From Rotaria socialis (taxonomy: Eukaryota > Rotifera > Eurotatoria > Philodinida > Philodinidae): a DNA stretch of 64,000 nt. Both the position numbers and the translations under genes were made by a program. Below the pieces are notes generated by a model, which was given only the letters and a program-made list of their open reading frames with translations, did not search any database and had not been told where the DNA came from. Positions 25,663-38,991 of this stretch are shown piece by piece; the stretch's first letter is position 1; each line of letters starts with the position of its first letter. The stretch lies in assembly GCA_905331475.1 (NCBI GenBank), contig CAJNYU010000281.1:284224-348223 (forward strand), written 5' to 3'.

Positions 25663-28600
25663 TTATAGATGTAAATATAAATAGTTCATTTTCTTTTCAC
25701 ATCTGTCATAGTAACATGAAAAGAAAAAGTCTTTGTAATTGTTAAAGATTAAGATAAAGCCTGAAAAGTATGTCATCTTTAGAGGAAAAAAAAGACGTAT
25801 GTCCATGCGTTCATGTATTTTTTTCTTCTTCTTCAATATTTGGCATTGATTTCGAGTGGAATACCCTCGATCGTTTGTACTCAAACAAAATCATTGCATG
25901 TGCTCAAATCACAAGTGCGTGTCCATATTGTACTTTAGCGTAGTCTTTCAAGGCCAAGTGATGTAAACTAACATCGACGTATATGTATACATTATGATGA
26001 TGATGATGATAATGATGATCTTCTACTCTTTTTTTTCATCGATTGCGAGTCATGTTGAGTAGCACTCGATTTCAATTGTGTATATATGTGCCGTTTTTTT
26101 TCTTTACTAAGTGAAGTTCAAGGCTGTCGAGCCAGTTTAGTTAAATGATGAGTGAATCTCAACATACTAACAAATAAAAGAACGGTCGGTCTCTTTTTCT
26201 GTCTTGATATTTTAAGAGATACATTATTCGATGAAGTAGACTATTCAAGGTAATAGTATAAATATTGTTTCAATGAGATAGCTGAGCCGGAAAAAGAAAT
26301 TGAGGTGTCTTTAACAGTAGTTTCATTTTATGTCTCTCTATCTTAATCAAGAAAGTTGTTGACCGCCTGGGGCATTTCATTCTCTTTTTTAATCACAAAT
26401 ATCTAGCTTGTATTTATGTCGTAATTATTATATATGTGCCTATATTTAGTTTGTGAAAAAAAGAACTGGTGAGAACAAGCAAGGCAGCGAACTTATTATT
26501 TACACCTGAGCATTTCCATATATCTGATCTTCTCTTCCGTTCGTTCGTTTGTTTCATTTCATTACACTGGAATTTCATGTCTCTAATTATATCTCGTACA
26601 CAGGCATCATTATAATGTTGTATTTATATGCACCGTTACGACAAGAGAAAAGCGTAAAGAGAAGAAAGGAAAAGGGAAAGTGAGTTTTGCTTTTTTTGTC
26701 TCTCTCTCTCTCTAGCCGCCATCTCTGTTGCTGTATCCATTATGCGGTTGGAAGAACATGGATGTTGTATCTTTCTTTTTTCTTTCTCCTAAATCTCTTT
26801 CATAATCTTGTCGTTTACTAACTACAACTTTTTGAACGGATCAAATAAGTAAGTGTTTGACAAGTAGCCGGACGAGTACGTTCAAAAATAAAACTTGATT
26901 CTATATTTCTTTTTTTTTTACTTAAAGGAAACAACTGTCTGACATTTATAGTTGTTAATGAATATGATCATTGCTCATTTAATAGAAAAAAATGAAACGA
27001 GATCTATCTAACGAACTCGATTTCCTGTGTCAGATTTTATTGACCAATGGTCGATTACTTCGTCTTTAGAGTACATACGATTGCGTGCTAAATTGAAATT
27101 GGACTCGCACAGTCTTTTCTCCTTCTCTCTGTCGCTCTCTCTCGTCTTCCTTTTTTTTTTGTTGTAATCGTCAAAATGGCTCCCATCGAAAGAGATTAGA
27201 AATTGTTATTTGTACAAACTTTACCGGCACGCATGCACATCAGCAGATGGCACACATACATATATGTACATGTACCAACCGTATTAAGACTATTTCTTCA
27301 TTCATTCATTCATCCATTCGACTAGTTTTATATGCTTCCGTAAATTTTTTTCAAGAGTCGGGTGTGGTAACATCTCTTGATTATTAAACAGTAGTTTATC
27401 GAACTGGAATGAAATAGACATACTTGTGGCAAGAAAAAATATATGTCAATCAAAAATGACACAGTCTATTTAGCGATTATGAGACATACACCTGAAGTAC
27501 CGTTAACCATCGATTTGACATATATGTATATACAAACACTCAATAGAAACAGCAAGATTTTTATATAGTTACTGTTTAGCATTAAAAGAGCACGAGAGGT
27601 TATCACACACACACATATATATATATATAGATATCGATATATAATAGAATAGGAGAAAATCAGTACGAAGCAACTAAAGTAAAAATGTTAGGAAAACATT
27701 ATAGAAATGTGCATGAAAGAATTCTTAGTCTCAAAACGGGATATCGTATAAATTAGGTTCGTTTTTCCTTATTTCTCACACTATGTGTACAATCAACCTT
27801 TCATTCTATTATTATTTCTTTGACTAAAAAATAGTAACCGTATGTATCCAACTGTATATTTAACATTGAATCGTAAGTTTCGTGTTCTGTGTATGGTTTT
27901 TTTTCTTCTCTCTCGTTCTATTGTCTATTTTCATTGATGAATTATAAAAACATGATTAATATCAATCAATACACCTAAATGATAGGTGTATAGATCGCAT
28001 GTTTTTATATTTTGTCATTCATTTTAATAAAGTTGATCTATGTCTCGATAGAAATATGTTCACTTTATTATTTTATTTTATCTTTCATTTAACCTCGTCG
28101 TGTGTATTACCTGAGTCCACTTGATCGTGATCTCTACCGTATTCAATTATAATATATAGATACGAATGTCAAACGTTTTGTGTGATCTACGTCGAAGTTG
28201 GCATTCCTACTGTCATCCATTAAAACATCGAGCCAACAGGCGATGTGTCCTTCTCATAAACTGACCTCATCCAATCCACCTAACAAAAAAAAGAACCGAT
28301 AAAATGACACAACATACGCGCTCTGTTCGATAATCGCTAATTCAATTAAATTGCTCATACCTATATATATATATATATATAAGAGATATAAGAGCGGGAT
28401 AAGATCGACGTTTATATCATTTCTCATAAATTGCTAGTCATAATAGTAGTAGTAGTAATACGCATAGTTTAATCATGCGAAACACTGAACAGACTCTCCG
28501 GTCATAGGATATACAAATATGATCTATATTATATACTCATGCTCAATTCATTCGAAATCAACCGGTTGAATCGAGCGATCAAATTAAAAGAAAATAGAAT

Positions 28601-29310
28601 CGAAACTATGTCAATAGGTCTGTCTTAAAGGTTGTTTCTTCTTCTTCTTTCGGTCACAGTCTGTTCTTATTTCCGATCATCAAAGGTATTACCGATAACC
28701 TTTGTCGATCTTTTTCTTTCGCAAGAGTAACTCATTATCTCATACAACGAAAAGACTCGCGCTTGAATACTTCATATTTTATATCGTAAAATGTAAATAT
28801 TCGTTCAGACGACAACCGCTAGTTTGAATGATTGACACTTATACTTTTCATTCCATTTGTTTTGTTGTTAACGTATCCTAGGGCATCGGTCTTCTACGTT
28901 TTTTTTTGTTCTTTTTTGAAACCCAATCCAATTAGTTTGATGAACAGTTTCGCCCGCTTGTTCTATTAGAACTAACAACAGAAGAAAAAGAGATTATAGG
29001 AGCAAACATAGAAGAAAAAGCATCACGCTGATTTTCAATCTATTTGCGCGCGATCAACCGATATCAGAGAAAGAGAAAACAAGGTCGTTGATATACACAT
29101 ACTAAACGGATGAGAGAAAAGAAAAACATTGCTTCCTCTACTCTATTTAATCATGTACATACAATTTCTAATTACAACAGTCGTTTTCCCAATCTGTCGG
29201 TGTTATATTTCCCTTTCTTTTTCTTCTTGTTCGTCGTCGTCGTCGTCGTCTTCTCCTTTCCATTTTAATCCTCACATTATTCATGTATTTCAGGTAATGG
29301 GCAAGATTAG
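25663..29310. other. 3.6-kb intergenic region with microsatellites
   Basis: I find no gene here. It holds ATG/GAT repeats near 25994-26020, CT tracts near 26699-26716 and 27133-27150, CA/TA runs near 27605-27630, a TA run near 28361-28380, a TAG run near 28446-28460 and a GTC run near 29232-29251. The last part probably carries the promoter and 5' UTR of the receptor gene. Confidence 0.5.
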
Positions 29311-32300
29311 ATGACCATGGTGACAATGAACACTATTTGTTTATTTATATTAGTACTTAGCTTGTCAAGTACTGAACAATTTAATCTCGGTAATCAATAA
29401 TTATTAGTTAACGGAAGAACAAAAAAAGTAAATTTCTTTTTTTTTCTTTATGTTAAAGAAACTTGTCGATCTCCGCTGGGAATTGAAACAGGAAAGATAT
29501 TGGATTCAGCTTTTTCATCAAGTAGTCATGCTGGAATAAATTCAACTGCATCAAAAGCAAGGTTAGAAATAATTGAATCTTTTATTTTTATTGTTTTGTA
29601 TTTAATTAGAATTCGAAGTGAGCGTTATGGATGGTGTCCTTTGAATAAAATTTCTACAACAACATATGAATATGTAGAAATTGATTTAGTCAATTTAACT
29701 GTTATAACACTTATTGAACTTCAAGGAAAATTTAGCCAACAACTGGTGTGATAAGAAGAGAAAATTTTTTTTTACGTGTTTAATTTTTATTATTTTTAAG
29801 AATGAAGAATATGCAGATGCATTTCGTATTGAATATCGTCGTGATAATCAACAAAAATGGATTAAATACAAAGATTTTGCCGGACAATATGTACGTATAA
29901 GTAATGAGAATCGAAAAAACTTTTTATTAATGATGCGTATATTCTGTTGTCGCTGACAATGATTAATCATTGTCATAAAAGTTGAAGTATTACTTTTATG
30001 ACCTTGATTAATCAAGCACAAATGTGAAAACATTAAATCTGTGTTTTCCAGATGAGAAAATGCAAATGAAATCATAACAAACACATTAGTTTCGTTTTCA
30101 TTTTCTTCTTATTCATAGATTTTAAGTGGAAATGCAAATAGTCATATACCAGCAATGCGAGATATTTTACCATCATTAATTGCTAAACAAATTCGAATTA
30201 TACCAATTGTGACTACATTGCAACCGAAACATATTTGTATGCGTTTAGAACTTTACGGATGTTCGTACGAAGGTTAGGAACAATATTTATTTTTGGATCG
30301 AAACTTTTGAGAGAGTTAAGACTATTTTAGACGGTCCTATTTCATATTCAATTCCGCAAGGAGATAAACGTGGCTATGATGTTGAATTCATTGATGAAAC
30401 CTACGACGGACATAATGATAATGGAACATTAAAAGGTAAATTTAGTTTGCTTTTTTGAAATTCGAATGGGTACAAAAGAAATATTTTCTCGAAAGAAACT
30501 GATCATTCGTGTTGATTCTATGATAGAGATCCTTCTCTGACTGACAATCGGAATAACATCCGTTGTTTTTTACGATGTTCTGCATATTTGGATTATTTTT
30601 TATTCGAACGGAAGGAGGCAAAATGAAATTAGACACGCAATAAACTCTAAGAGAAAAAAATTCATGTCAAAAACCGGAAAATTTCCTAGACACTATTAGG
30701 AATAGATTCATGTTATTATCAATTATCTGTGACTGAGTTCTTTGATTTAGATGGTCTTGGTCAGTTGACCGATGGAATTTTAGCTGGTGATGATTATCGT
30801 CTAGCAGACAATGTTCAAGGCATAGGCAAACTTGGCTATGATTGGATAGGCTGGAGACGAAAGTCAACTTCAACATCGAATATAAATCTTTTTTTTCAAT
30901 TTAATAAAATTCAAAATTTTACTTCAATTCGTTTGCATACATCGAATTTATTTCAACGTGATGTACATCTTTTTAATTCAATACTAATCGCAAATTGTGA
31001 CGACAAAATTACTCGTAAAACGTTCTTAAACATACCCGAAGATTACCTTAAACCTCAAGCAAGATTTGTTGATGCTTCATTAAATTCTGATCGTGGAATT
31101 GTAACTAATTGTTTAAAATTAACATTGACATTTAATAATCGAAGCAAATGGATATTGATTAGTGAAGTTCTATTTGAATCGAAACCAATAATTAAGAGTA
31201 TTCCATTGTTAACAACAGCAACAACAATAACAACAGCAACAACAAATTATTTACCACCGTTAATTAGTAAAGAAAAATTGTTTTTCTATTCTATAATTCA
31301 CTTAACCATCTATTATTTATCTAGATAATGGACTAAGTATTATTCAATATTGGCATTGGTTGTTATTCGCATCAAGTCTACTATTACTTTTAATTGTTTT
31401 ATTAGTTATTTTTTATCTTCAATGGATTCAGTCGACTCGAAATCAGAAAAAAATTCGCCAGTAAATATTATTATATATTGTGTTTTAGTTTTATTCTTAT
31501 ATATTTGAATTCTCTAGAATGACTGCTCATTTAAAATTCGATTCAAGTTATCAACCAATATCAATCAAATTTCCAGCAAAATCTCGAATAAATTGTTGCT
31601 ATATTCATTCGAATGACAATACCCCTTGTAAATTATTGCTTGCGTTTTCGATCATATTCTTTATTTTATTTTAATATTTTAAAGTAGATGGTAACTCGAC
31701 ATGTTCTACTTCGAACAATGATATGCGTCGACATTTAATCATTTCAACAGGAACCTCGCCAAAATGTGATAGAGCTACAAGTGGTTCCGATTTTGGTACT
31801 ATTAGCACAGCAAGTCCAGCAACAATGTCAACAGTATATCAATCAGTTCTTAATCCTTATCTAACAGCTGTTACGCAAGATGCATTGAATGTGGTAAGTG
31901 TAAATGTAAAATAAATGCGGAGACATCGGATTCGCATCCGATTGTTGTGTGTACTGCAAAAACTAAATCGATTTATATATGTTGTGAATAATTCTGAGAA
32001 AAAAATCCCTGTACCCTCAGGGATGGTCTGGCCAATTCATCTTCGCACTCGACTGAGATATTGATGAGATCATTCTACGTACAAAATTTCATGACAATTG
32101 GATGAGACTTTCAAGAGTTATCGTGTTAACGGACGGACGGACGGACACACTGACCGAATCTAGAGTGTACTCACTTTTTGCGTACACAAACTATCTATAT
32201 GAGAGATAGGGGAACTACGGATTCATGAGAATCTAAGCCAGAGAGTACTTTCATTTCATAATTGGATTGAGAATTAATAATATATATTTTTTTAAATTCT

Positions 32301-33905
32301 ATATTAGACATCGAATCCATATGCTTCCATTGACGTTTATACTAATCCAATAACGTTTGATGAAACGATCTGTATCGAAAATCCACTAAAAAGTATTCAA
32401 GGTCCATGTGGTAATAGTACGTATCAATCGTTATCAACAGCAAAAGATTCAAATAATAAACCAACCATTTCATATATTCCTGATGAGCAATTAGTTATGG
32501 AAGAACGTTATTCAACAATTGAAGGATGTTTTGGAACGGTAAGAACGAGTACAAGATGCTCTAGAGCACGATGTTTTTTTCGCTTTTACTCGATGAAACG
32601 AATGAAAGATGTAACATATGATACTGTGTAATCTGTTTAAGACTAAATAAATATATCTTACTGCTTGTATAATTTGATTTTCATAGTTTTATCTTCTCAC
32701 ATCGATCTGTCAACTGACGCTTATTTAATTGGTTTTTTCCTAGATCGAGATATTTACGTACAGCTATGTGAATCGAATTTTTTTTGATAGAGTATCATAA
32801 GAACAGCAAGATGTTGATGAGTGTTTGAACAGATTACTATGATCTTCTATTCATATCGTCTAGTATATATGATGAACATCTGCATTTCTTTGAGGTCAAC
32901 TTGTATTTTTTCTATACAATTATATGCATATTTAATAATCTAAATAGATTGTTCGTGGTTATATATATCTTCGTCAACCATACGATATACTTAAGCCGAT
33001 ACTGATTAAAGCGCTTATTACCAATGATTCTATTCAAAAGTAAGTATTAATATGTGATAATTAAAATTCTATAAGTAAATATATTCTTTAGAGAATTATT
33101 TAATCAAGAACATGAGTTAATGAATCGTTTAAGTCATCCAAATTTAGTACAATTTTTTGGTTATTCAATTAAACAAAATTATGCTCTTGTTGAGCATAGT
33201 AATTTAGGAGATCTTCATACATTTTTATCAACAAAACAACGCCTTCAACAGGATGAACCAACAATTTCGTAAGTCTTTCATGTCAATTTTAAACAAAACT
33301 CAATAATTTCTTGTTTAGATTAAATATTCGTCTTCTTATTATAACACAACTATCTAACGCTCTGCGTTATCTTGAATCAGAAAATATTGTTCATCGAGAC
33401 GTATCTGCAAGAAATTGTTTAATCTATCCAAATTATGAAATAAAATTAATGAATTCAGCTATTGTTTCAATGCAATTTCAATCCCATTATTTTAACATTA
33501 ATAATTGTCGTTTACCAGTTCGTTGGATGGCACCAGAAACAATTTTACCTGTAATAAATTGATAATTAAAAATTTCTTTGTATCCCTTTTTTCTTCTTTT
33601 AGAATGAATTCAGTTGCCAATCCGATGTTTGGTCATTTGGTATAACACTTTGGGAAGTAATGACAAATTGTTTAACATTACCATATGCTTTATTGACTAA
33701 TGAAGAAGTCTATCAACGATTGAGATTAATGGGAACTAACGTAATGAGATCATCAGGCAGTTTACAATTATCAAAACCTGAATATTTAAGTAAAGAACTT
33801 GTTGATTTAATGCTGGAATGTTGGCGTCCATATGGTGAAAGACCAACATTTCATGAAATATTTACTTTCTTTAATAAACGACTGGACGGTATTAATATTA
33901 TTTGA
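29311..33905 (+). CDS. Discoidin domain receptor with DFG-less kinase domain
   Basis: Fifteen exons (29311-29389, 29459-29561, 29610-29745, 29801-29890, 30119-30272, 30331-30435, 30751-31266, 31325-31460, 31518-31627, 31688-31893, 32308-32538, 32948-33039, 33092-33268, 33319-33550, 33603-33905) encode about 889 residues, close to vertebrate DDR length. There is a signal peptide, a discoidin domain (CRSPLGIETGKILDSAF, RYGWCPL), the discoidin-like domain (GLGQLTDGILAGDDYRL), a membrane helix near residue 410 and a juxtamembrane NPYA motif. The kinase keeps part of the glycine loop (EGCFGTI), a beta-3 lysine (ILIKAL), HRDVSARN and RWMAPE, but DFG is replaced by NSA in IKLMNSAIV. DDRs are collagen-binding receptors; this one is probably weak or inactive as a kinase. 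Two in-frame ATGs, 29311 and 29317, are possible starts. AATAAA at 34068-34073. Confidence 0.9.
31919..32190 (-). mobile_element. Dispersed ~280-bp element, copy B, in a DDR intron
   Basis: This is the reverse complement of the element at 21964-22266. It lies within the intron 31894-32307. It shows the same end palindrome (ATCGGATTCGCATCCGAT), the GTTATCGTGTTAACGG core, and the GTGTACTC...GTACAC end. It lacks about 15 bp of a G-rich stretch present in copy A. Confidence 0.75.
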
Positions 33906-35598
33906 CATTTTCTTTTCGGAAATTTTAGTCATTAAATATTTCTCTGTGTGTGTGTGTGTGTGTTCGTTTTTGTTTGTCACTTTAATAGAAATATGTATAG
34001 GAGTGAATATTAAAAAGAAAACATTTGTTTCAAACTCAAGCGAAGTTTTGTTTTGAATATATGTGAAAATAAATGTTTTTAACCCTACACACAATACATC
34101 TATATTTTGTTTTCAAATTGATTTTTCGATGGTCTGAATTGCTTGTTCTTGTTTACAGTACGAATGATCCGGTGACTTATCAGAATCAGAATCTTTGAAT
34201 ATTTACATTGGTAATTGTGAGTTAACAATAGATGAATCTTCACAATCGGGTTATTTTTGTTTCAAAAATAAATAACTGTGACATAATTTCTATAATTAAA
34301 TAGGGATATGGAAAAAGATATAAGTAAATAATGTTCCTAACGACAAGATTATATAATGGCATGTAGTTGATGATTTCAACAGAGATGAATGATTATTTCA
34401 TTATTTATTATATTTAATCAGGCCATTATTGAAAACCAGATGGATATTCACGGAGATAAGCGATAGGAAATCTCTGTCTTAATTTATTAAAACTCATGTT
34501 GCCATATCAATGAGAATTAAATATGTAACCTATTAATACTAAGTGAATAGTTAATGATAAAATTGACACTAGTTTGCACATGTCACTTTTTCTTTCAAAG
34601 AAAAAAAAGATATTTGATATCTTTTCTTTGGACATTTGATACTTCGTTGTAAATAGCAAATAATAATATTTGAAAGCTATTTTACAAGTATTTTTAATAG
34701 AAAAATGGCTACTTTAATTTTAATTTTAAAGTCCTAAGAATAAAATGTATTTCAAACAAAAAACAATTAATTTACAAAATAAGCATCGAATGCGTCCAGT
34801 TTGTTCAGTAAGTCTATTAGATCGAAGAGAATATTGATAAAAATTATCATCATTCTCCTTTTGAAATCGTATTATTGTGACTGTAGGCATTAATATTTTG
34901 ACGATGACTGAGAATTTCATAATTATGACACGATCGAAATGTACATGACTCTTATTTTCAACACACTGATCGTTGTGTTTATTCACTTCAGAGGAATTCT
35001 TTCATTATTTATTTTCCAAGCCACTTTTCATCAATATTAACAAGTTAATACTTGTCCTGTCCTGCCCTATTTTATGTTAATGGTATGAGACATTTATGAA
35101 GGCCTCTTGTGAAAAGTAAATACAACAATAATAATATTCTTTCGATAGTTCAAGTGAGGTAGGTGATTGATATATTTCAAGAGTGATGCATCGGTCAATG
35201 GTTATTTTCAAGTGCGCAAAAATAGTTATTTTCATGCCATCAATTGTATTGGGTACATTCTGTTTCACATTTTTAATTCCGAAAGAATTGCGCTACCAGT
35301 TTTATTTTAAAGAATTAACTATCTGATGATGACAAAACTGCTAATAGGTATAGTCTGCTTACAAAAAAAAGAAGATTTGTAAACTATGTGACTTGTTCGT
35401 GTTGTACTAATTCAATGTGCAATTGAACTAAAAGGACGTTCTAATATTTTCGATGGTATGAAGTTGTACAAATTTTTGGGATGCATAATAATTTATTTTC
35501 TGTTGTTGATAACGACAATGCTGACTTTCATATATCATCTGCCTCTTCTGGTGATGAAAATGAAGCCACTATTCTCCCTTCGTTGAATGTATCTATCG
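33906..35598. other. Intergenic
   Basis: Contains the 3' UTR of the receptor gene with a TG run near 33945-33962, then AT-rich sequence. The minus-strand open frames at 34726-34986 and 35077-35268 look like chance ORFs. A CCTGTCCTGCCCT stretch lies near 35055-35067. Confidence 0.5.
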
Positions 35599-35602
35599 TG
35601 AA

Positions 35603-36261
35603 TAGAGATGTGCAAGTTAAAGTTTTCTCGTACCCTGTATCGTGATAAAGGAATTTTCGTTTACCCTTATCCTACCCTACCCTGTAAAACTTTTATATTC
35701 CTTGCTCTTTAGAACTGAAGAAAGAAATACTAAAATACCATAAATTATTCATTTATTTCATTACAAGTAGTCTACAAAACATTACAATAAAATCTTTTTA
35801 AAATTGCTTACAAACAAGATATCGTCTACAATATCGTCACCTAAGTGTTGGCATCGCTCTTCGAGGATTCTTCCAGTGGCACTGAATATTCTTTCGCTTG
35901 TGCATGAACTAGCCGGTATACCTAGTAATGATCTTGCTAAAACACCTAGCGTCGGATAATTTATACTCCGCTGCTTCCACCATTGTAATACAAATTCTTC
36001 GTTACTAATGACTAATTTTGCTTTAGTATAACGTTCAATTTCATCTTCACTTGAATCATCTTGGCTTGTTAGTGCAAATTCTAGCATTACATCTTCTTGT
36101 AAATAATCATCCTTTCTCATTTTCTTTGGTTTAGCAGTATTTATGATTGGGTCAATTCGTGATTTCTTTTTTTTCTGACTCAACTTTAATTTATTGGATT
36201 TTTACTTGCATCATATTGTACTGCACTTCACCAAATGCATACCCTGACCCTGCACATCTTT
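35603..36261 (-). mobile_element. Degraded hAT-type DNA transposon
   Basis: AGATGTGCA near 35605-35613 and TGCACATCT near 36252-36260 form short inverted ends of the kind common in hAT elements. The flanks carry GTGAAT on the left and GTGAAC a few bases beyond the right end, a possible worn target duplication. Inside is a minus-strand transposase remnant. Pyrimidine-rich CCCTACCCT motifs sit near the left end. Only about 660 bp remain, so the element is deleted. Confidence 0.6.
35782..36183 (-). pseudogene. hAT transposase C-terminal dimerisation domain, fragment
   Basis: The frame encodes about 133 residues: a basic, acidic linker and then the hATC dimerisation domain near residues 65-130 (LQWWKQRSINYPTLGVLARS, PASSCTSERIFSATG). 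These are typical hAT dimer-domain motifs. The BED zinc finger and the RNase H-like catalytic core are missing, so it cannot be active by itself. Confidence 0.8.
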
Positions 36262-37516
36262 AATTGTGAACCGCCAGTGATGGTGTAACTTCATCATATA
36301 CACCTCTTCAATTAGGGCTAATTTATTATTTGTTAATCATTCATCCATTTGTTGAATTATTTTTCAAATTAAAAAATTACTTAAACTTTCATTTAAACAT
36401 GAAAACAATTTCTCTTAATTCCCATATCGTGAAAATCGTGGTGATTTTGCCGATTTTCAAAATAATCGGCGTAAAATCGCAATTAATCATATATAGGGAA
36501 GAAATCAATGATTATATAGGATTTTATTACGCTCATGGTAAGAAAAATTAAAATTACCAATTAATTACGAAAAGTTTGAAATCTATCAAATCGTGAATAA
36601 AATGTCCTTATACATCCGATTTTTTCAATGTATTCGTTGAAACTGAAAGCTGAAAACCGGATATTTTTATTCAGGGTGCCACTAGAGTGATCTGCACGGA
36701 ATTGAATAATTTCAAATCACAATGAAATCGAATTGATGTTCACATTCATTTCTTTATTTCAAATTTGTAACATTTTTTCATCACGTATAATCTATTTTAG
36801 ATATATTTCTCCGTCGAATAATTTTTAGATTAAATTTTTTTCTTGAATCTAGTTTCTGATTAAAATCTCTATCCTTGACCAAAGCCAAACTAAAAAATAT
36901 TGACTTTCTTCTATATATTTACATTTAGATGTAAGCTTCATCTACCGACATGACCTTTTAATCAATGATCGTGAAAACAATTTACTCAGAATACGTGCCC
37001 GTATCTATGAACGCTATTTTTTTATACTCTGCTTTTGTATTAAATGTTTACGTATTGTACGAGTTTTCTTATTTTTTGTAATAATTATTTAGAATGGAAT
37101 CATGTACATGTTTTAGTATTACAATAAAAATTAAAATATATTTATAAAATTGAGTTTAAATGACTCAAATCATGCCCAAAATTATGGGAAAAAATCGCCG
37201 ATTCAGCGCACGATTATCGTTTCGATAAATCGCGATTAATTGGCAATATTTTAGCGATTTCGAAGACATAGGTTGGCAGGGCAGGGCAGGGTAATAAAAT
37301 TGACCCTGTGGACACCTCTGATGTTTACCATATGGTTTGACAGAGAGAAAATTCTGAACGATTGTGCTTGTTTGAAAAGACTCATTTCTATTTTTAATCA
37401 TAAACCTAACTGGATTCGATTGATGGCAGACAATTGAGAACACCTTTATCAATTTTTTCGGAATAACAAATTTTTTATTGGTTAGCAGCAGAAAAATTTG
37501 AAGAAACTGATGTCAA
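36262..37516. other. Intergenic, AT-rich, with short repeated motifs
   Basis: No gene is seen. Segments near 36425-36490 and 37180-37260 share runs of AATCGC/CGATTAAT type and could be remnants of one repeat. A GGCAGGGCAGGGCAGGG run lies at about 37275-37291 and resembles the CCCTGCC motifs near 35060 and 35670. Confidence 0.35.
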
Positions 37517-37777
37517 CCCAGGTCAAGTAGTACGGCTACCAGAAACGGTTGTATACGGCCGTAAGCGTTAACGTATACTGCCGTTTCCTGTCGTTTCTCA
37601 TCGTAAATGGCCGTAACTCGACGTTTTGGTATGCACCGTATCACGGCCGTAATTAATCGTGTCGTAAACGGTTACTAACGACCGTAATGTGGTCGGATAT
37701 TTCCGTATCCGACCATATCCGATCGTTCATGGCACGATACCAAACGGCCGTGTACGACCCAAGTTGATCGACCTGGG
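37517..37777. mobile_element. CCCAGG-ended non-autonomous element 1
   Basis: The 261-bp unit starts CCCAGGTC and ends GACCTGGG, inverted at both ends and flanked by AA on each side. The inside is unusually GC-rich for this window and filled with ACGGCC, CCGTAA and CGTTTC words in both orientations. It has no coding potential. A second, related unit lies at 40398-40586. Confidence 0.6.
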
Positions 37778-38991
37778 AAGTGACTGATAAGACAAGATGA
37801 ACATGTATTTAATATAGCAGTAACATCAAGAGTAGATATTAAACAAATATTATCATTCGAGTCAAATGTAAAAGTGCTCATAAGCCAATTTCCGGCTGTA
37901 ATCTAATAAAAATACAATTTTTTAATGACTACTTATTCATTTTCGATTCTATGATATGTATCTTCGGATGCACATCTATAATAGAAATAATTGAATGCTG
38001 TTAATGTTAAGTAGTTGACATTACCTTCTAACCGATACCTATTTCTAATTTTCAAAGATTAAAATTGTTCTTTTCATGATCAATTTTTACAAAATTTCAA
38101 AAGATAAAAGTTAAGGTATGCACATTTATTCATTGAAATAACTTCTGCACTTTGTTTAGCATTTCTTCTAGTTATATACGATTACAAAGCACCGTTAACA
38201 TGTTGTGAGTTGTCTGTTTTATTTTATGCATCTTGTATTTATTCGAAAGGAATATAACCATTTCATTAATCGAATGTTTCTTATCTGTGGATTGTTAAAC
38301 ATGTAGCTGAGCTTATTTAAGATCTTAAATAAATTTCAGCCACTTAACATTAATTTTATTTTGTATAAGAGCGCATATGATAAAAACTGAGTTAACTAAA
38401 GAGTAATTCAGATAAATAGAAATTTTTCTTGGAGATCAATAGGATAATATGAATTCTTATTCAATCGCTCAGAAGAAAATTGAGCTGCTTGATAATAAAG
38501 CATTGAAACGATTGCTTTACTTTCATATTATAAAATAGAAAAACTTCATTATATGTTGAGATTTACTATTTAAATGACAGTAAAATTATGAAAAAATTTT
38601 CCATTCAAAAAGTGCAAGAAAATCGAGAAATAATGGATATTGTGTTCAAATAAAAGATTAACAGTAATAAAATAATAGATCCCATCTCTTGCAGTATATG
38701 TAAAGTACTTCGAATTATGTTTCAAGGGAAAATAATTCATTTTCTTTAGAAAACTAAAGAGAATTCCACGTGACGAGAAGTTTATCACATCTCATTATGT
38801 GCGATATCTAAAAGAATAGTTTCTCATGAAATATAACACTATATTCCATCCAGAATTTTGATGCAGGCTGGTTATTAACTGCTTCATTAGTTGTGATGTT
38901 TCGTCATTGATCATAGTTCTAACCATACTGTTAATATATTCGAACTAAGAATTTTGTTGCAAACATTAGCGATCTCAATATTTGACTAGTG
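37778..38991. other. Intergenic
   Basis: AT-rich sequence with no supported gene or repeat. Confidence 0.5.
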
